A stretch of 64,000 bases of DNA, taken from the NCBI GenBank assembly GCA_963522145.1, contig CAUQXI010000003.1, forward strand, positions 186,001-250,000, in the 5' to 3' direction. The DNA comes from Mesorhizobium_B sp963522145 (GTDB taxonomy: Bacteria; Pseudomonadota; Alphaproteobacteria; Rhizobiales; Rhizobiaceae). The position numbers and the translations under genes were made by a program. The notes under the pieces were generated by a model. The model had not been told where the DNA came from and ran no database searches. It worked only from the letters and a program-made list of their open reading frames with translations. Of this stretch, positions 7,160-16,755 are shown in pieces (position 1 is the first letter of the stretch; every line of letters starts with the position of its first letter).

Positions 7160-8851
7160 ATGACAGCCGACCTTATTCAATTTGCCATCTTCTGCGCGCT
7201 GCTCGTGGTGCTTGCGCTTCCACTGGGCGCCTATATGGCGCGCATCTATGCGGGGCGACCCGGCCTCCTCGCTCCTGTCGAGCGAGGCATCTTCGCGCTT
7301 GCCGGCGTGAAAGCCGACGCCGGCCAGCATTGGACCGCTTACGCGATGGCGCTCATCGCCTTCAACGCGGCAGGCTTCGCGCTCCTTTATCTCGTGCTGC
7401 TTTTCCAGGACTGGCTGCCGCTCAACCCGCAGGATCTTCCCGGCCTGCCTGCGCATCTCGCCTTCAACACCGCAGTATCCTTCGTCACCAACACCAATTG
7501 GCAGTCCTACGGAGGCGAGACGACGCTTTCCAATCTCTCGCAAATGGCGGGCCTGACGACGCAGAACTTCCTGTCTGCCGCGACCGGCATGGCCGTAGCC
7601 GCAGCTGTCGTACGCGGCCTCGCATCACGGCAGATGCGCACGATCGGTAATTTCTGGACCGACATGGTTCGCTCGACGCTTTACGTGCTCCTGCCGCTGT
7701 CGATCGTTCTTGCCCTCTTCCTCGTATGGACAGGCGTGCCGCAAACGCTTTCCGCGTCCTTTGATGCCACGACGCTGGAGGGCGCCAGACAGACCATTGC
7801 GGTCGGCCCGGTGGCCAGTCAGATCGCCATCAAGCAGCTTGGCACCAATGGCGGCGGTTTCTTCAACGTAAACTCCGCGCACCCCTTCGAGAATCCGACG
7901 GCCCTTGCCAACCTCCTCTCGGTTCTGGCGATCCTCGTCATCTCGGTGGCCTTTACCTTCACCTTCGGCCGAATGGTCGGCGATCGTCGACAGGGTTGGG
8001 CCTTGTTCGCGGCGATGAGCGTGCTGGTTGTCGCGGGCTTCACCGCGATTTACGCCGCCGAACACGCAGGCAATCCGCTGCTCGCCGGCATTGTCGATCA
8101 GGCGACGGGCAGCATGGAGGGCAAGGAAGTCCGCTTCGGCGTTGTTAATTCGGCGATCTGGGCCGAAGCGACCACCGCCGCTTCGAACGGCTCGGTCAAC
8201 AGCATGCTCGACAGCTTCACGCCGCTCGGGGGCATGATCGCCATGCTCAACATCATGCTGGGCGAAGTCGTCTTCGGCGGCGTCGGCGTGGGTCTCACAG
8301 GCATGCTGCTGATGGTGGTCGTCACCGTCTTCCTGGCAGGCCTGATGGTCGGCCGGACGCCCGAATATCTCGGCAAGAAGATCGAGGCGCGCGAGGTGAA
8401 GCTGGCGGCGCTGACCCTGATGGTCATGCCGCTTGGCGTTCTTGTGCTTGCCGCGCTCGCCATTCTCACAGGCGATGCACAAAGCTCGGTGCAGGATGCC
8501 GGCCCGCACGGCCTGTCCGAGCTTCTCTATGCCTATACGTCTGCGACGGGAAACAACGGCTCGGCCTTTGCCGGCTTTACCGCCGCCACCAACTGGCACG
8601 ATGCCTTTCTCGGTCTCGCGATGCTGCTCGGCCGCTTCGGCTATATCCTGCCGATCCTGGCGATCGCCGGATCGCTTGCGGCCAAGAAGACCGTGCCCGC
8701 TTCGGCCGGCACCTTTCCCACCCATGGCCCCGTCTTCGTGACGCTGCTTGTCGCCACGATCCTGATCGTCGGCGCGCTCACCTTTCTGCCCGTGCTGGCG
8801 CTCGGTCCCATCGCCGAGCACGTCTCGATCACTGCCGGCCAGACCTTCTAA
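7160..8851 (+). CDS. kdpA: K+-transporting ATPase, potassium-binding subunit KdpA
   Basis: The 563-residue polytopic inner-membrane protein is the channel-like, K+-selective subunit of the KdpFABC pump, related to SKT transporters. The four filter-forming pore loops can be traced; two are clear at GTNGGGFFNVNSAHPF (about residues 230-245) and ATGNNGSAFAG in the C-terminal third. The usual FVTNTNWQSYGGE and FTPLGGMIAMLNIMLGE stretches are intact. The length is that of the family (E. coli 557). It is followed by kdpB after 11 bp. Confidence 0.97.
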   Translation: MTADLIQFAIFCALLVVLALPLGAYMARIYAGRPGLLAPVERGIFALAGVKADAGQHWTAYAMALIAFNAAGFALLYLVLLFQDWLPLNPQDLPGLPAHLAFNTAVSFVTNTNWQSYGGETTLSNLSQMAGLTTQNFLSAATGMAVAAAVVRGLASRQMRTIGNFWTDMVRSTLYVLLPLSIVLALFLVWTGVPQTLSASFDATTLEGARQTIAVGPVASQIAIKQLGTNGGGFFNVNSAHPFENPTALANLLSVLAILVISVAFTFTFGRMVGDRRQGWALFAAMSVLVVAGFTAIYAAEHAGNPLLAGIVDQATGSMEGKEVRFGVVNSAIWAEATTAASNGSVNSMLDSFTPLGGMIAMLNIMLGEVVFGGVGVGLTGMLLMVVVTVFLAGLMVGRTPEYLGKKIEAREVKLAALTLMVMPLGVLVLAALAILTGDAQSSVQDAGPHGLSELLYAYTSATGNNGSAFAGFTAATNWHDAFLGLAMLLGRFGYILPILAIAGSLAAKKTVPASAGTFPTHGPVFVTLLVATILIVGALTFLPVLALGPIAEHVSITAGQTF

Positions 8852-8862
8852 GGCTCAAATCC

Positions 8863-10908
8863 ATGACCAAGACTGCAACAAGCGAGATCGGCCTGTTCGA
8901 CGGCGCGATCCTCCGCAACGCCGCCATCCAGGCCATCCTGAAGCTCAACCCGCGCGGACTCATGCGCAACCCGGTGATTTTCGTCACCGCTCTGGTGGCG
9001 CTCGTGACATCGCTGCTCGCCATCCGCGATGGTATCACGGGCGTGCCGTCCTTTGCGATCGGCATCCAGATCGCGATCTGGCTCTGGTTCACCGTGCTCT
9101 TCGCGAACTTCGCGGAGGCCATTGCCGAAGGCCGCGGCAAAGCACGCGCCGACGCCTTCCGCTCCACCAAGGCGGATGCTCGCGCCAAGGTGCTGATCGA
9201 TCCGTCCCGGCGCGAGCTTTACGAGTGGCAGGACCTCCAGCTCGTGGAGCCCGGAACGCTGATCCTCGTCGAGGCGGGCGACATCGTGCCGACGGACGGC
9301 GAGGTGGTGGAAGGCGTCGCCTCCGTCGACGAAAGTGCCATCACGGGCGAATCCGCTCCGGTGATCCGCGAAGGCGGCGGCGACCGCTCATCGCTCACTG
9401 GCGGCACCCGCATCGCCTCGGACTGGCTGGTGGCGCGCGTCACCGCGAAGGCCGGTGAAACCTTTCTCGACAAGATGATTGCGCTGGTGGAAGGGGCTAG
9501 GCGTCAGAAGACCCCGAACGAGATCGCGCTCGACATCCTGCTCGCCGCGCTGACGCTCGTCTTCTTGTTCGTGGTCGCGACGTTGCCCTTCTTTGCTTCG
9601 TGGTCGGGCACCGAGATTCCCGTGATCTATCTTGCCGCGCTTTTCGTGACGCTGATCCCGACCACCATCGGCGGGCTCCTGTCCGCGATCGGCATTGCGG
9701 GCATGGATCGGCTGGTCAAGGCGAATGTGGTCGCCAAGTCCGGCCGTGCGGTAGAGGCAGCGGGCGACATCGACGTGCTGCTGCTCGACAAGACCGGCAC
9801 CATCACCTTCGGCAACCGCATGGCCGACAGCTTCGAGCCCGCCCCGGGCGTTTCGGAGCGCGACCTGGCGGAAGCCGCCTTCCTCGCCTCGCTCTCGGAT
9901 GAAACGCCCGAGGGCAAGTCGATCGTCGATCTCGCACGCCGGAAGTTCGGCCTGTCCGAAGAGGCCGCGGCCGGAGCAGCTTTCGTTCCTTTCACGGCGC
10001 AGACCCGTATGTCGGGCGCTGATCTGGCGGATGGGAGGCAGCTTCGCAAAGGTGCCTCCGATGCCGTGCAGCGGCATGTCGGCGGCGAAGCTTACGCACC
10101 GCAGCTCGACGCCGCGATCCGCCGCATCGCCTCATCCGGCGGCACGCCCTTGATTGTGGCCGACGGCGCAAGGGTGTTGGGCGTCGTGCATCTCAAGGAC
10201 GTGGTCAAGCCGGCGATCCGCGAGCGTTTCGCCGAATTGCGCCGCATGGGCATCCGCACCGTGATGGTAACCGGCGACAATCCGCTCACTGCTTCCGCGA
10301 TCGCGGCTGAAGCGGGGGTGGACGACTTTCTTGCCGAAGCGACACCGGAAAAGAAGCTGGAATTGATCCGCCGGGAGCAGGCCGAAGGACGGCTGGTCGC
10401 CATGTGCGGCGACGGCTCCAATGACGCTCCGGCCCTGGCTCAGGCCGATGTCGGCGTTGCGATGAATTCCGGCACGCCCGCCGCGAAGGAAGCCGGCAAC
10501 CTGGTCGATCTCGACTCCGACCCGACCAAGCTGATCGAGATCGTGCTGGTCGGCAAGCAGTTGCTCATTTCGCGTGGCGCGCTCACCACCTTTTCGGTGG
10601 CCAACGACGTGGCAAAGTATTTTGCGATCCTCCCAGCACTCTTCGTGGCGGCTTACCCCGGCCTCGCCGTGCTCGACGTCATGGGCCTCGGCACGCCGCA
10701 ATCGGCGATCCTGTCCGCGCTCATCTTCAATGCGCTGATCATCGTGGCGCTGATCCCGATCGCACTGAAGGGCGTGAAATATGTGCCGTCTAGCGCCTCG
10801 GCGCTGCTGTCACGCAATCTCCTCGTTTATGGTCTCGGCGGCCTCGTCGTGCCCTTTATCGGCATCAAGTTCCTCGACCTTTTGGTCGATCTGCTCCATC
10901 TCGCGTGA
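8863..10908 (+). CDS. kdpB: K+-transporting P-type ATPase catalytic subunit KdpB
   Basis: The 681-residue P-type ATPase drives KdpA. The phosphorylated aspartate is D309 in LLLDKTGTITFGNR. The actuator motif TGESAPV, the nucleotide-binding KGAS segment, the phosphorylation-domain TGDNPLTA and the hinge MCGDGSNDAPALAQADVGVAMNSG in two adjoining stretches are all intact, so the enzyme should be active. E. coli KdpB has 682 residues. Its stop lies 11 bp before the kdpC ATG. Confidence 0.97.
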   Translation: MTKTATSEIGLFDGAILRNAAIQAILKLNPRGLMRNPVIFVTALVALVTSLLAIRDGITGVPSFAIGIQIAIWLWFTVLFANFAEAIAEGRGKARADAFRSTKADARAKVLIDPSRRELYEWQDLQLVEPGTLILVEAGDIVPTDGEVVEGVASVDESAITGESAPVIREGGGDRSSLTGGTRIASDWLVARVTAKAGETFLDKMIALVEGARRQKTPNEIALDILLAALTLVFLFVVATLPFFASWSGTEIPVIYLAALFVTLIPTTIGGLLSAIGIAGMDRLVKANVVAKSGRAVEAAGDIDVLLLDKTGTITFGNRMADSFEPAPGVSERDLAEAAFLASLSDETPEGKSIVDLARRKFGLSEEAAAGAAFVPFTAQTRMSGADLADGRQLRKGASDAVQRHVGGEAYAPQLDAAIRRIASSGGTPLIVADGARVLGVVHLKDVVKPAIRERFAELRRMGIRTVMVTGDNPLTASAIAAEAGVDDFLAEATPEKKLELIRREQAEGRLVAMCGDGSNDAPALAQADVGVAMNSGTPAAKEAGNLVDLDSDPTKLIEIVLVGKQLLISRGALTTFSVANDVAKYFAILPALFVAAYPGLAVLDVMGLGTPQSAILSALIFNALIIVALIPIALKGVKYVPSSASALLSRNLLVYGLGGLVVPFIGIKFLDLLVDLLHLA

Positions 10909-10919
10909 GGTTTGGTTTC

Positions 10920-11471
10920 ATGTCGCTCTTACGCCCCGCTCTTGTGATGCTTTTCCTGTTCACCGCCATCACCGGCATCGCCTACCCGCTTGCGGTCACC
11001 GGCATCGCTCAGGCCGTGTTCCCTGCTCAGGCCAACGGCTCGCCGGTTTCCCGGAACGATGTTGTGGTCGGCTCCAGCCTCATCGGTCAGAACTTCGACA
11101 CGCCGCGCTACTTCCACGGCCGGCCCTCGGCAACGGCAGAAACGCCCTACAACGCTGCCGCGTCCTCCGGCTCCAATCTCGGTCCGAGCGCCGCAACACT
11201 GGTGGAAGACGTGAAAGCTCGCGCTACCGCTTATGGCGGCACTGTTCCTGCCGACCTCGTCACTGCATCCGGCTCGGGTCTCGATCCCGACATCTCGCCG
11301 GAGGCGGCGGAGTTTCAGGCCGCCCGCGTCGCCGCAGCGCGAGCGCTTCCCGTGGACAGGGTCCGCGCTCTGATCGCCGAGCAGACGAGAGCCCGCGATT
11401 TCGTCGTCCTGGGGCAGCCGCGCGTCAACGTGCTCGCGCTCAACCTCTCGCTCGACCTTCTTTCGCCCTGA
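10920..11471 (+). CDS. kdpC: K+-transporting ATPase subunit KdpC
   Basis: KdpC (183 residues from this start) is the single-span subunit anchored near the N-terminus (LRPALVMLFLFTAITGIAYPL), with a periplasmic domain thought to help K+ delivery. The family motifs GSSLIGQNF, YFHGRPSA, YNAAASSGSNLGPS and the C-terminal VNVLALNLSLD are present. A GTG at 10905 overlaps the kdpB stop and is in frame. The ATG at 10920 is preferred because GAGG lies 9 bases before it and the protein then starts as the family does. Confidence 0.95.
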   Translation: MSLLRPALVMLFLFTAITGIAYPLAVTGIAQAVFPAQANGSPVSRNDVVVGSSLIGQNFDTPRYFHGRPSATAETPYNAAASSGSNLGPSAATLVEDVKARATAYGGTVPADLVTASGSGLDPDISPEAAEFQAARVAAARALPVDRVRALIAEQTRARDFVVLGQPRVNVLALNLSLDLLSP

Positions 11472-14171
11472 ATGATCGACGCCCGCCCGCAGCCCGAAGC
11501 CTTTCTGCCGGAAGCGAACCGGGAGGGACGCGGCCGGTTGAAGGTATTTCTCGGGGCGGCGCCCGGGGTGGGCAAGACCTACGCCATGCTCGAGGAGGCC
11601 GCGCGTCGCTCTCGCGCGGGCCTCGACGTTGTGGCTGCCCTGGTGGAAACGCACGGCCGCGGCGAAACGGCCGTGCTCCTCGATCCCCTGGAGCAAATTC
11701 CGCGCCAGCAGGTCCCGTATCGCGGGCAGATGCTCGGCGAGCTCGACCTCGATGCGCTGCTCGCCCGCAACCCCCAACTGGCGCTCATCGACGAGCTTGC
11801 CCATACCAACATTCCCGGTTCGCGCCATCCGAAGCGCTGGCAGGATGTCGAGGAGGTGCTCGGTGCCGGCATCGACGTGGTCACCACGCTCAATGTCCAG
11901 CATATCGAGAGCCTCAACGACGTGGTGGCGCGCATCACGGGCGTCCGCGTGGCGGAAACCGTGCCCGACGCCGTGCTCGCGCGCGCTGACGAGATCGAGG
12001 TCATCGACCTTTCGCCGGAAGAACTGATCGGGCGGCTGAAATCCGGCAGGGTTTATCTGCCCGCGACGGTTGGTCGGGCGTTGGAGAACTTCTTCACCAG
12101 GGGCAACCTGACCGCCTTGCGCGAGCTTGCGCTTCGCACTGCCGCCCAGCGTGTGGACGCCGAGATGCGTGCCCTGATGGACGCGCAGGCGGTGGAGGGC
12201 CCTTGGCCCGCCAGCGAACGTCTGCTGGTCTGCGTCAACGAGGCCCCGGCGGCAAAGGCGGCCGTCCGTGCCGGCAAGCGCATGGCGGAACGCGCCGGCA
12301 TCCCATGGATCGCCGCCACCGTCGTCACGCCGCGACACGAGGCGCTGGGCGTGCAGGCCCGCCGTGCCACGATCGAGGCCATGCAGCTCGCCGAGTCGCT
12401 CGGCGCGGAAACCAAGACGCTGCATGCCGAGTCCGATGCGAGTGCCGAGCTGCTCGCCTTCGCGCGCACCGCCAATGTGTCGCGCATCGTGATCGGACGC
12501 GGGCGGCGTTACCTGCCGGGCAGTGGCCTGATCGGAACGCTTTTCCCTGCCTTCGGCCGGGAGCGCGTGTTCCTGAAGCTGCTCGATGCCGCGCGCGACT
12601 TCGAGGTCACGATCGTTTCAACCGATCCGGCCTCCAAGCCGGCCCGGCCAATGCCGGCCGAACCGTGCTCACGTCCAAGCCTGCTCGCGCTGCTCGCAGC
12701 GCCCGCGGCAACGCTCGCAGCCACGCTTTGCGCCTGGACGGTCGAGCGTACGGTCTCCGCTCCGGACGGCTCGCTTTCGGTGGTCTATCTCGCGGGCATC
12801 CTCATTGTGGGCGCGCGCTATGGCTTGTGGCCCTCGATCCTGGCCAGCCTGCTTTCATTCATGGCTTACAACTTCTTCTTCACCGAGCCTCTGTTCACCT
12901 TTGCGGTGGCGCAGGGTGAGGATGTCGCCGCGATCCTGCTTTTCCTGCTCGGCGCGCTGTTCACCGGCAGCCTTGCCGGCAGGCTGAAGGCGCAGGTTGA
13001 TTCGATGCGGGCGAGCCAGCGCCGCACCGCCGCGCTCTACGACTTCTCGCGCCGTATCGCACCCCTTTCCGAACCGGACGATGTGCTTTACGCGGCGGCC
13101 TTCCATATCGCCGCCACGCTCGACTGCCGTTCGCTCATCATGATGCCGGACCGAACAGGCGCGCTCCAGCAGGTGCAGGGCTACCCTTCGATCGAGGAAG
13201 AGCTCGACGCCCGCGCGACCGGCGCTGCCCAATGGGCGTTCGGGCGCAACGAGCCCGCCGGTGCCGGCACGCAGACGCTGCCGACCTCGCCCTGGCTCTT
13301 CGTACCGCTGGCAACTGCCGCGCCGCTTGGCGTTCTCGGCGTGCAGTTCCGAGACAGGGAACGCAGCCTCGATCCCGAAACCAAGCGGCTTCTTCTTGCC
13401 GTGGAGGATCAGGTGGCGGTCGCCGTCGAGCGCACCCGGCTCGCTGCCGACCTGCAGCTTCTTCACATCAGGTCGGAAGGCGAAAAGCTGCGGAACGCGC
13501 TGCTCGGCTCGCTTTCGCATGATCTGCGCACGCCGCTCGTTTCGGTGATCGGCGCGCTGTCGGGCCTTGCGGAAGGGGAGGCGGAACTCGGCGCGGACGA
13601 TCGGCAAGGGCTCGCTGAAACCGCGCTCGGCGAGGCGCGCCGCCTCGACCGCTACGTTCAGAACCTTCTTGACATGACCCGGCTGGAATATGGTGCGCTC
13701 GCGCCAAGGCGCGTGCCCACGGACCTGCGCGAGCTTGTCGGAAACGCCCGCGCTGATCTGCGGACGACGCTCACCGGCCGCGAGGTGAACGTGGACCTCC
13801 CGCGGGGCCTTCCGGCCGTAGAGGTCGACCCCGTGCTGATCGGTCAGGCGGTGGTCAACCTGCTCGACAACGCCGCGAAATACTCTCCGCCTGACACGCC
13901 GATCGGAATCAGCGCCCGTCGGGAGAGCGAAACAGTCGTGCTGATCGTGGATGACGCCGGCGAAGGCATCCCCGCGGAGGAGCGCGAAAAGGTGTTCGAT
14001 CCGTTCTTCCGTGTCGGCAAAGGCGATCGTGGCGCCAGCGGCACCGGTCTCGGCCTTGCCATCGTGCGCGGCTTTGTGGAAGCCAATGGCGGCAGCGTGG
14101 CGATCGAAGGAGGCGTGGGTGGCGGCACGGCGGTGCTGATGCGGCTTCCGGTTGCGGCAGGGGAGGCGTGA
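11472..14171 (+). CDS. kdpD: Sensor histidine kinase KdpD
   Basis: This 899-residue sensor controls the kdp operon. The order is: N-terminal KdpD domain with a Walker A motif GAAPGVGKT (about residues 27-35) and DELAHTN; a universal-stress-like domain (about 250-370); four membrane helices (about 400-500); a GAF-like region; and a HisKA domain with phospho-acceptor H683 in SLSHDLRTPL. A HATPase domain follows with NLLDNAAKYSP, DDAGEGIP and GTGLGLAIV. All catalytic boxes are present. The ATG directly follows the kdpC stop, suggesting translational coupling. Confidence 0.96.
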   Translation: MIDARPQPEAFLPEANREGRGRLKVFLGAAPGVGKTYAMLEEAARRSRAGLDVVAALVETHGRGETAVLLDPLEQIPRQQVPYRGQMLGELDLDALLARNPQLALIDELAHTNIPGSRHPKRWQDVEEVLGAGIDVVTTLNVQHIESLNDVVARITGVRVAETVPDAVLARADEIEVIDLSPEELIGRLKSGRVYLPATVGRALENFFTRGNLTALRELALRTAAQRVDAEMRALMDAQAVEGPWPASERLLVCVNEAPAAKAAVRAGKRMAERAGIPWIAATVVTPRHEALGVQARRATIEAMQLAESLGAETKTLHAESDASAELLAFARTANVSRIVIGRGRRYLPGSGLIGTLFPAFGRERVFLKLLDAARDFEVTIVSTDPASKPARPMPAEPCSRPSLLALLAAPAATLAATLCAWTVERTVSAPDGSLSVVYLAGILIVGARYGLWPSILASLLSFMAYNFFFTEPLFTFAVAQGEDVAAILLFLLGALFTGSLAGRLKAQVDSMRASQRRTAALYDFSRRIAPLSEPDDVLYAAAFHIAATLDCRSLIMMPDRTGALQQVQGYPSIEEELDARATGAAQWAFGRNEPAGAGTQTLPTSPWLFVPLATAAPLGVLGVQFRDRERSLDPETKRLLLAVEDQVAVAVERTRLAADLQLLHIRSEGEKLRNALLGSLSHDLRTPLVSVIGALSGLAEGEAELGADDRQGLAETALGEARRLDRYVQNLLDMTRLEYGALAPRRVPTDLRELVGNARADLRTTLTGREVNVDLPRGLPAVEVDPVLIGQAVVNLLDNAAKYSPPDTPIGISARRESETVVLIVDDAGEGIPAEEREKVFDPFFRVGKGDRGASGTGLGLAIVRGFVEANGGSVAIEGGVGGGTAVLMRLPVAAGEA

Positions 14172-14173
14172 CC

Positions 14174-14872
14174 ATGGCGGAAGCCGTGCGGGGGCGCGTG
14201 CTGGTGGTCGAGGACGAGGCTCCGATCCGCCGCTTCCTGCGCATAGCGCTGGAGTCGGGCGGCTTCGACATGCTGGAGGCGGACCGAGGCAGGCGCGGTA
14301 TCGAGCTTGCCGCGACCTCCGCGCCCGATGCGATCGTGCTTGATCTCGGCCTGCCCGATATCGACGGCAAGGAGGTGGTTTCGGCCATCCGTGAATGGTC
14401 TTCCGTTCCGATCCTGATCCTGTCAGTGCGCAGCGCGATACAGGAGAAGATCGAGGCGCTCGACGCCGGCGCGGACGACTATGTGACGAAACCCTTTGCC
14501 ACCGGCGAGCTTCTCGCCCGTCTGCGGGTTCTCCTCCGCAACCGCCGCCCGGGCGAGGACGCGACGCCCCTGTTTTCTGCCGGCGGCCTGTCGCTGGACT
14601 ATGCGCAGCGGCGTGCTCGCGTGGATGGCGTCGAGGTGAAGCTCACGCGCAAGGAATATGACGTGCTGGCGCTTCTCGCCCGTTACGCTGGGCGGCTCGT
14701 CACGCACCGCCAGCTTCTCACGACGATCTGGGGGCCCGCGCATGAAAGCGACACGCACTATCTGCGCATCGCAATAGGCCATCTGCGCGACAAGCTCGGT
14801 GACGACGCCGCAAACCCGCGATACATCGCAACCGAATCCGGCATCGGCTATCGGCTGATGGATGCGGGCTGA
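14174..14872 (+). CDS. kdpE: DNA-binding response regulator KdpE (OmpR family)
   Basis: This 232-residue regulator has a receiver domain (phosphorylated D57 in IVLDLGLPD, acidic pair near the start, K in VTKPF) and a C-terminal winged helix (LTRKEYDVLALLARYAG to ESGIGYRL). KdpD phosphorylates it, and it then switches on kdpFABC. An in-frame GTG at 14168 overlaps the kdpD stop. The ATG at 14174 is preferred since GGGAGG lies seven bases upstream. It closes the operon; no U-tract terminator was seen in the next 245 bases. Confidence 0.95.
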   Translation: MAEAVRGRVLVVEDEAPIRRFLRIALESGGFDMLEADRGRRGIELAATSAPDAIVLDLGLPDIDGKEVVSAIREWSSVPILILSVRSAIQEKIEALDAGADDYVTKPFATGELLARLRVLLRNRRPGEDATPLFSAGGLSLDYAQRRARVDGVEVKLTRKEYDVLALLARYAGRLVTHRQLLTTIWGPAHESDTHYLRIAIGHLRDKLGDDAANPRYIATESGIGYRLMDAG

Positions 14873-15118
14873 CGCAATGCGATGAGTGGCTGCCTTGCCT
14901 TCGATAGAGTGTCGCGGGCACTTACTGCAGCATGCAGATCGATGCCTCTGAAAACTACGGCTTGAGAAGCGATCTACCATCTCGTCGCATCGAACATTCA
15001 CGCGGACCGGCAGCGCCTTGTCCGACGAAGCTCATCTGATTTAGCAACCTTCCGCCCATACCCTCATTCACCCAAGGCAATTTGAACATCAGCACAGCTC
15101 GGAAAAAAGCAGACAAGC

Positions 15119-15784
15119 ATGACGATCAGGGCAGTTCTATTCGACATTGATGGTACGCTGGTCGACAGCAACGACTTCCACATCATGGCGTGGGACGAGG
15201 CTTTCCGGGAGGTGGGGGCGACCTTCGATCATCAGGCGATTCACGACCAGATCGGAAAAGGCGCCGACATGTTCGTGCCCGCATTGATGCCGCATGCCGA
15301 TAAAGACGAGCAGGAAAAGCTGGGCGAGGCACACGGAAAAATCTTTAAGAGCAAGTATCTTGATCAGGTGAAAGCGTTTCCTGCCGCTCGCGACCTGCTC
15401 CTCCGCGTGCATGAAGCCGGGCAGAAGGTCGTGCTCGCCTCGTCCGCGTCGAAAGAGGAACTGGACCACTACCTGGATCTTCTGGATGTGCGCGACATCG
15501 TTGCGGCATCAACGAGCGCTGACGATGTCGAGAACACCAAGCCCGCGCCGGACATTTTCGCGACGGCGCTCAGGAAGATCGCACCACTTTCCGCGAGTGA
15601 AACGATTGTGGTGGGCGACACGCCCTATGACATTGAAGCCGCCGCCAAGTGCGGCATTGCTGCGATCGGCCTGCTATCGGGCAAGTTTCCCGACACCGTT
15701 CTACGCCAGGCGGGTGCTGTGGCCATCTACGACGATGTCGCGGGTTTGCTCGCGGGCTACGATGCCTCGCCGCTCGCGAAATGA
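15119..15784 (+). CDS. HAD superfamily hydrolase, beta-phosphoglucomutase-like
   Basis: The 221-residue protein has all four HAD motifs: nucleophile DIDGT (residues 9-13), the second-motif serines in VLASSAS, the lysine of ENTKPAPD and the acidic GDTPYD. An alpha-helical cap lies between motifs I and II (subclass I), as in beta-phosphoglucomutase and sugar-phosphate phosphatases. It probably dephosphorylates a small phosphorylated substrate. It converges on a polyol PTS block that makes sugar-alcohol phosphates, so a link is possible but unproven. Confidence 0.88.
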   Translation: MTIRAVLFDIDGTLVDSNDFHIMAWDEAFREVGATFDHQAIHDQIGKGADMFVPALMPHADKDEQEKLGEAHGKIFKSKYLDQVKAFPAARDLLLRVHEAGQKVVLASSASKEELDHYLDLLDVRDIVAASTSADDVENTKPAPDIFATALRKIAPLSASETIVVGDTPYDIEAAAKCGIAAIGLLSGKFPDTVLRQAGAVAIYDDVAGLLAGYDASPLAK

Positions 15785-15990
15785 TGCGAGCGAACCAAAG
15801 TCCGACAGCCGGGCGCTGCCGATTGCAGGAAGGGCTCGGTGGCCGGTTCGAGCGCCGCATGACGCCAGCCTGACGCTCCAGCCTCAAACGGCGCCGTAAG
15901 CGGCATCAGATCATTGCCGAACTAGAGGTGCTTCGAACGCTCTACCCAGCCGCCTTAAGCGGGCCGGCTGCGAACAAGAAACATCGACGC

Positions 15991-16278
15991 TCAGCCGCGC
16001 AGCGCGATCTCGATGTCGTTGAGCAGCTTGTCCTTTCCGATCCCGGTCAAAAAGGGCAGGCCTTTGAAGGTGGGCTTGCCGAGATCGTCGGGTACCGGCG
16101 TCGTGGCGACCACCACGTCGGCGTCGTCCACCATGCTGCGCACTTCGGTGGCCTTACACTGACGGATGGAAACGGGAACGCCTCGCTCCTTCATGGCCTC
16201 CTCGATGGCCACGGCGACCACGGTCGATGTGGCGACCGCGGTCCCGCATGCGATCAGAACGACTTTCGGCCGAGCCAT
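15991..16278 (-). CDS. gatB: PTS galactitol-type EIIB component
   Basis: This 95-residue cytoplasmic phosphocarrier resembles E. coli GatB. The phosphorylated cysteine is C11 in LIACGTAVATSTVV. The later GLPFLTGIGKDKLLNDI matches the family's C-terminal helix. It takes phosphate from EIIA and passes it to the sugar held by EIIC. It is last in a minus-strand set gatC-gatA-gatB, 12 bp after gatA. The true substrate may not be galactitol; the family also includes transporters for pentitols and other sugars. Confidence 0.88.
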   Translation of the reverse strand: MARPKVVLIACGTAVATSTVVAVAIEEAMKERGVPVSIRQCKATEVRSMVDDADVVVATTPVPDDLGKPTFKGLPFLTGIGKDKLLNDIEIALRG

Positions 16279-16290
16279 CGAACTCTCCTT

Positions 16291-16752
16291 TCAGGTTGGG
16301 AAGGCGGCAAAGGCCTCTTCCGGCGTCCGGGCGGCGGCGAGTTCCTCCAGCGCACCGGGATTCTGGATCAGTCCTGCAACGGCCTGAAGCATCTCGATCT
16401 GCGCGTTCTTGTCGTTCAGCGCAAGCGCGACCACGATCCTCACCGAAAGCATTTCGTCGGGATCGTCCATGCTGGCGAACGAGACCGGCTCATGGAGCGT
16501 CGCCAGCGCGATGGCCGGCGACAGCACATAGGACGGGTCCGAATGCGGCACCGCCACATTGATCGCACCGAGCGGCAGCCCCGTAGGCATGGTGCTTTCC
16601 CGCGCGATGAGGGCTTGGGGATAATCCGGCTTCACCTTGCCCAACGCGACGAGGCGCTCGCCCAGAAGGGTGATGACCTCGTCGGATGAAGCGGCAGCCA
16701 GCCCGAGGCACATCGCCTCGGGTGACAGGATCGAACGGAAATCCAAGGCCAC
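16291..16752 (-). CDS. gatA: PTS galactitol-type EIIA component
   Basis: The 153-residue protein belongs to the fructose/mannitol/Ntr EIIA fold and is most like GatA. PQALIARESTMPTGLPLG leads to the phosphorylated histidine in INVAVPHSDPSYV (H70). It accepts phosphate from HPr and hands it to EIIB. PtsN (EIIA-Ntr) shares the fold, but the EIIB and EIIC genes alongside point to a transport role. It starts 3 bp after the gatC stop, so translation is probably coupled. Confidence 0.88.
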   Translation of the reverse strand: MALDFRSILSPEAMCLGLAAASSDEVITLLGERLVALGKVKPDYPQALIARESTMPTGLPLGAINVAVPHSDPSYVLSPAIALATLHEPVSFASMDDPDEMLSVRIVVALALNDKNAQIEMLQAVAGLIQNPGALEELAAARTPEEAFAAFPT

Positions 16753-16755
16753 GTC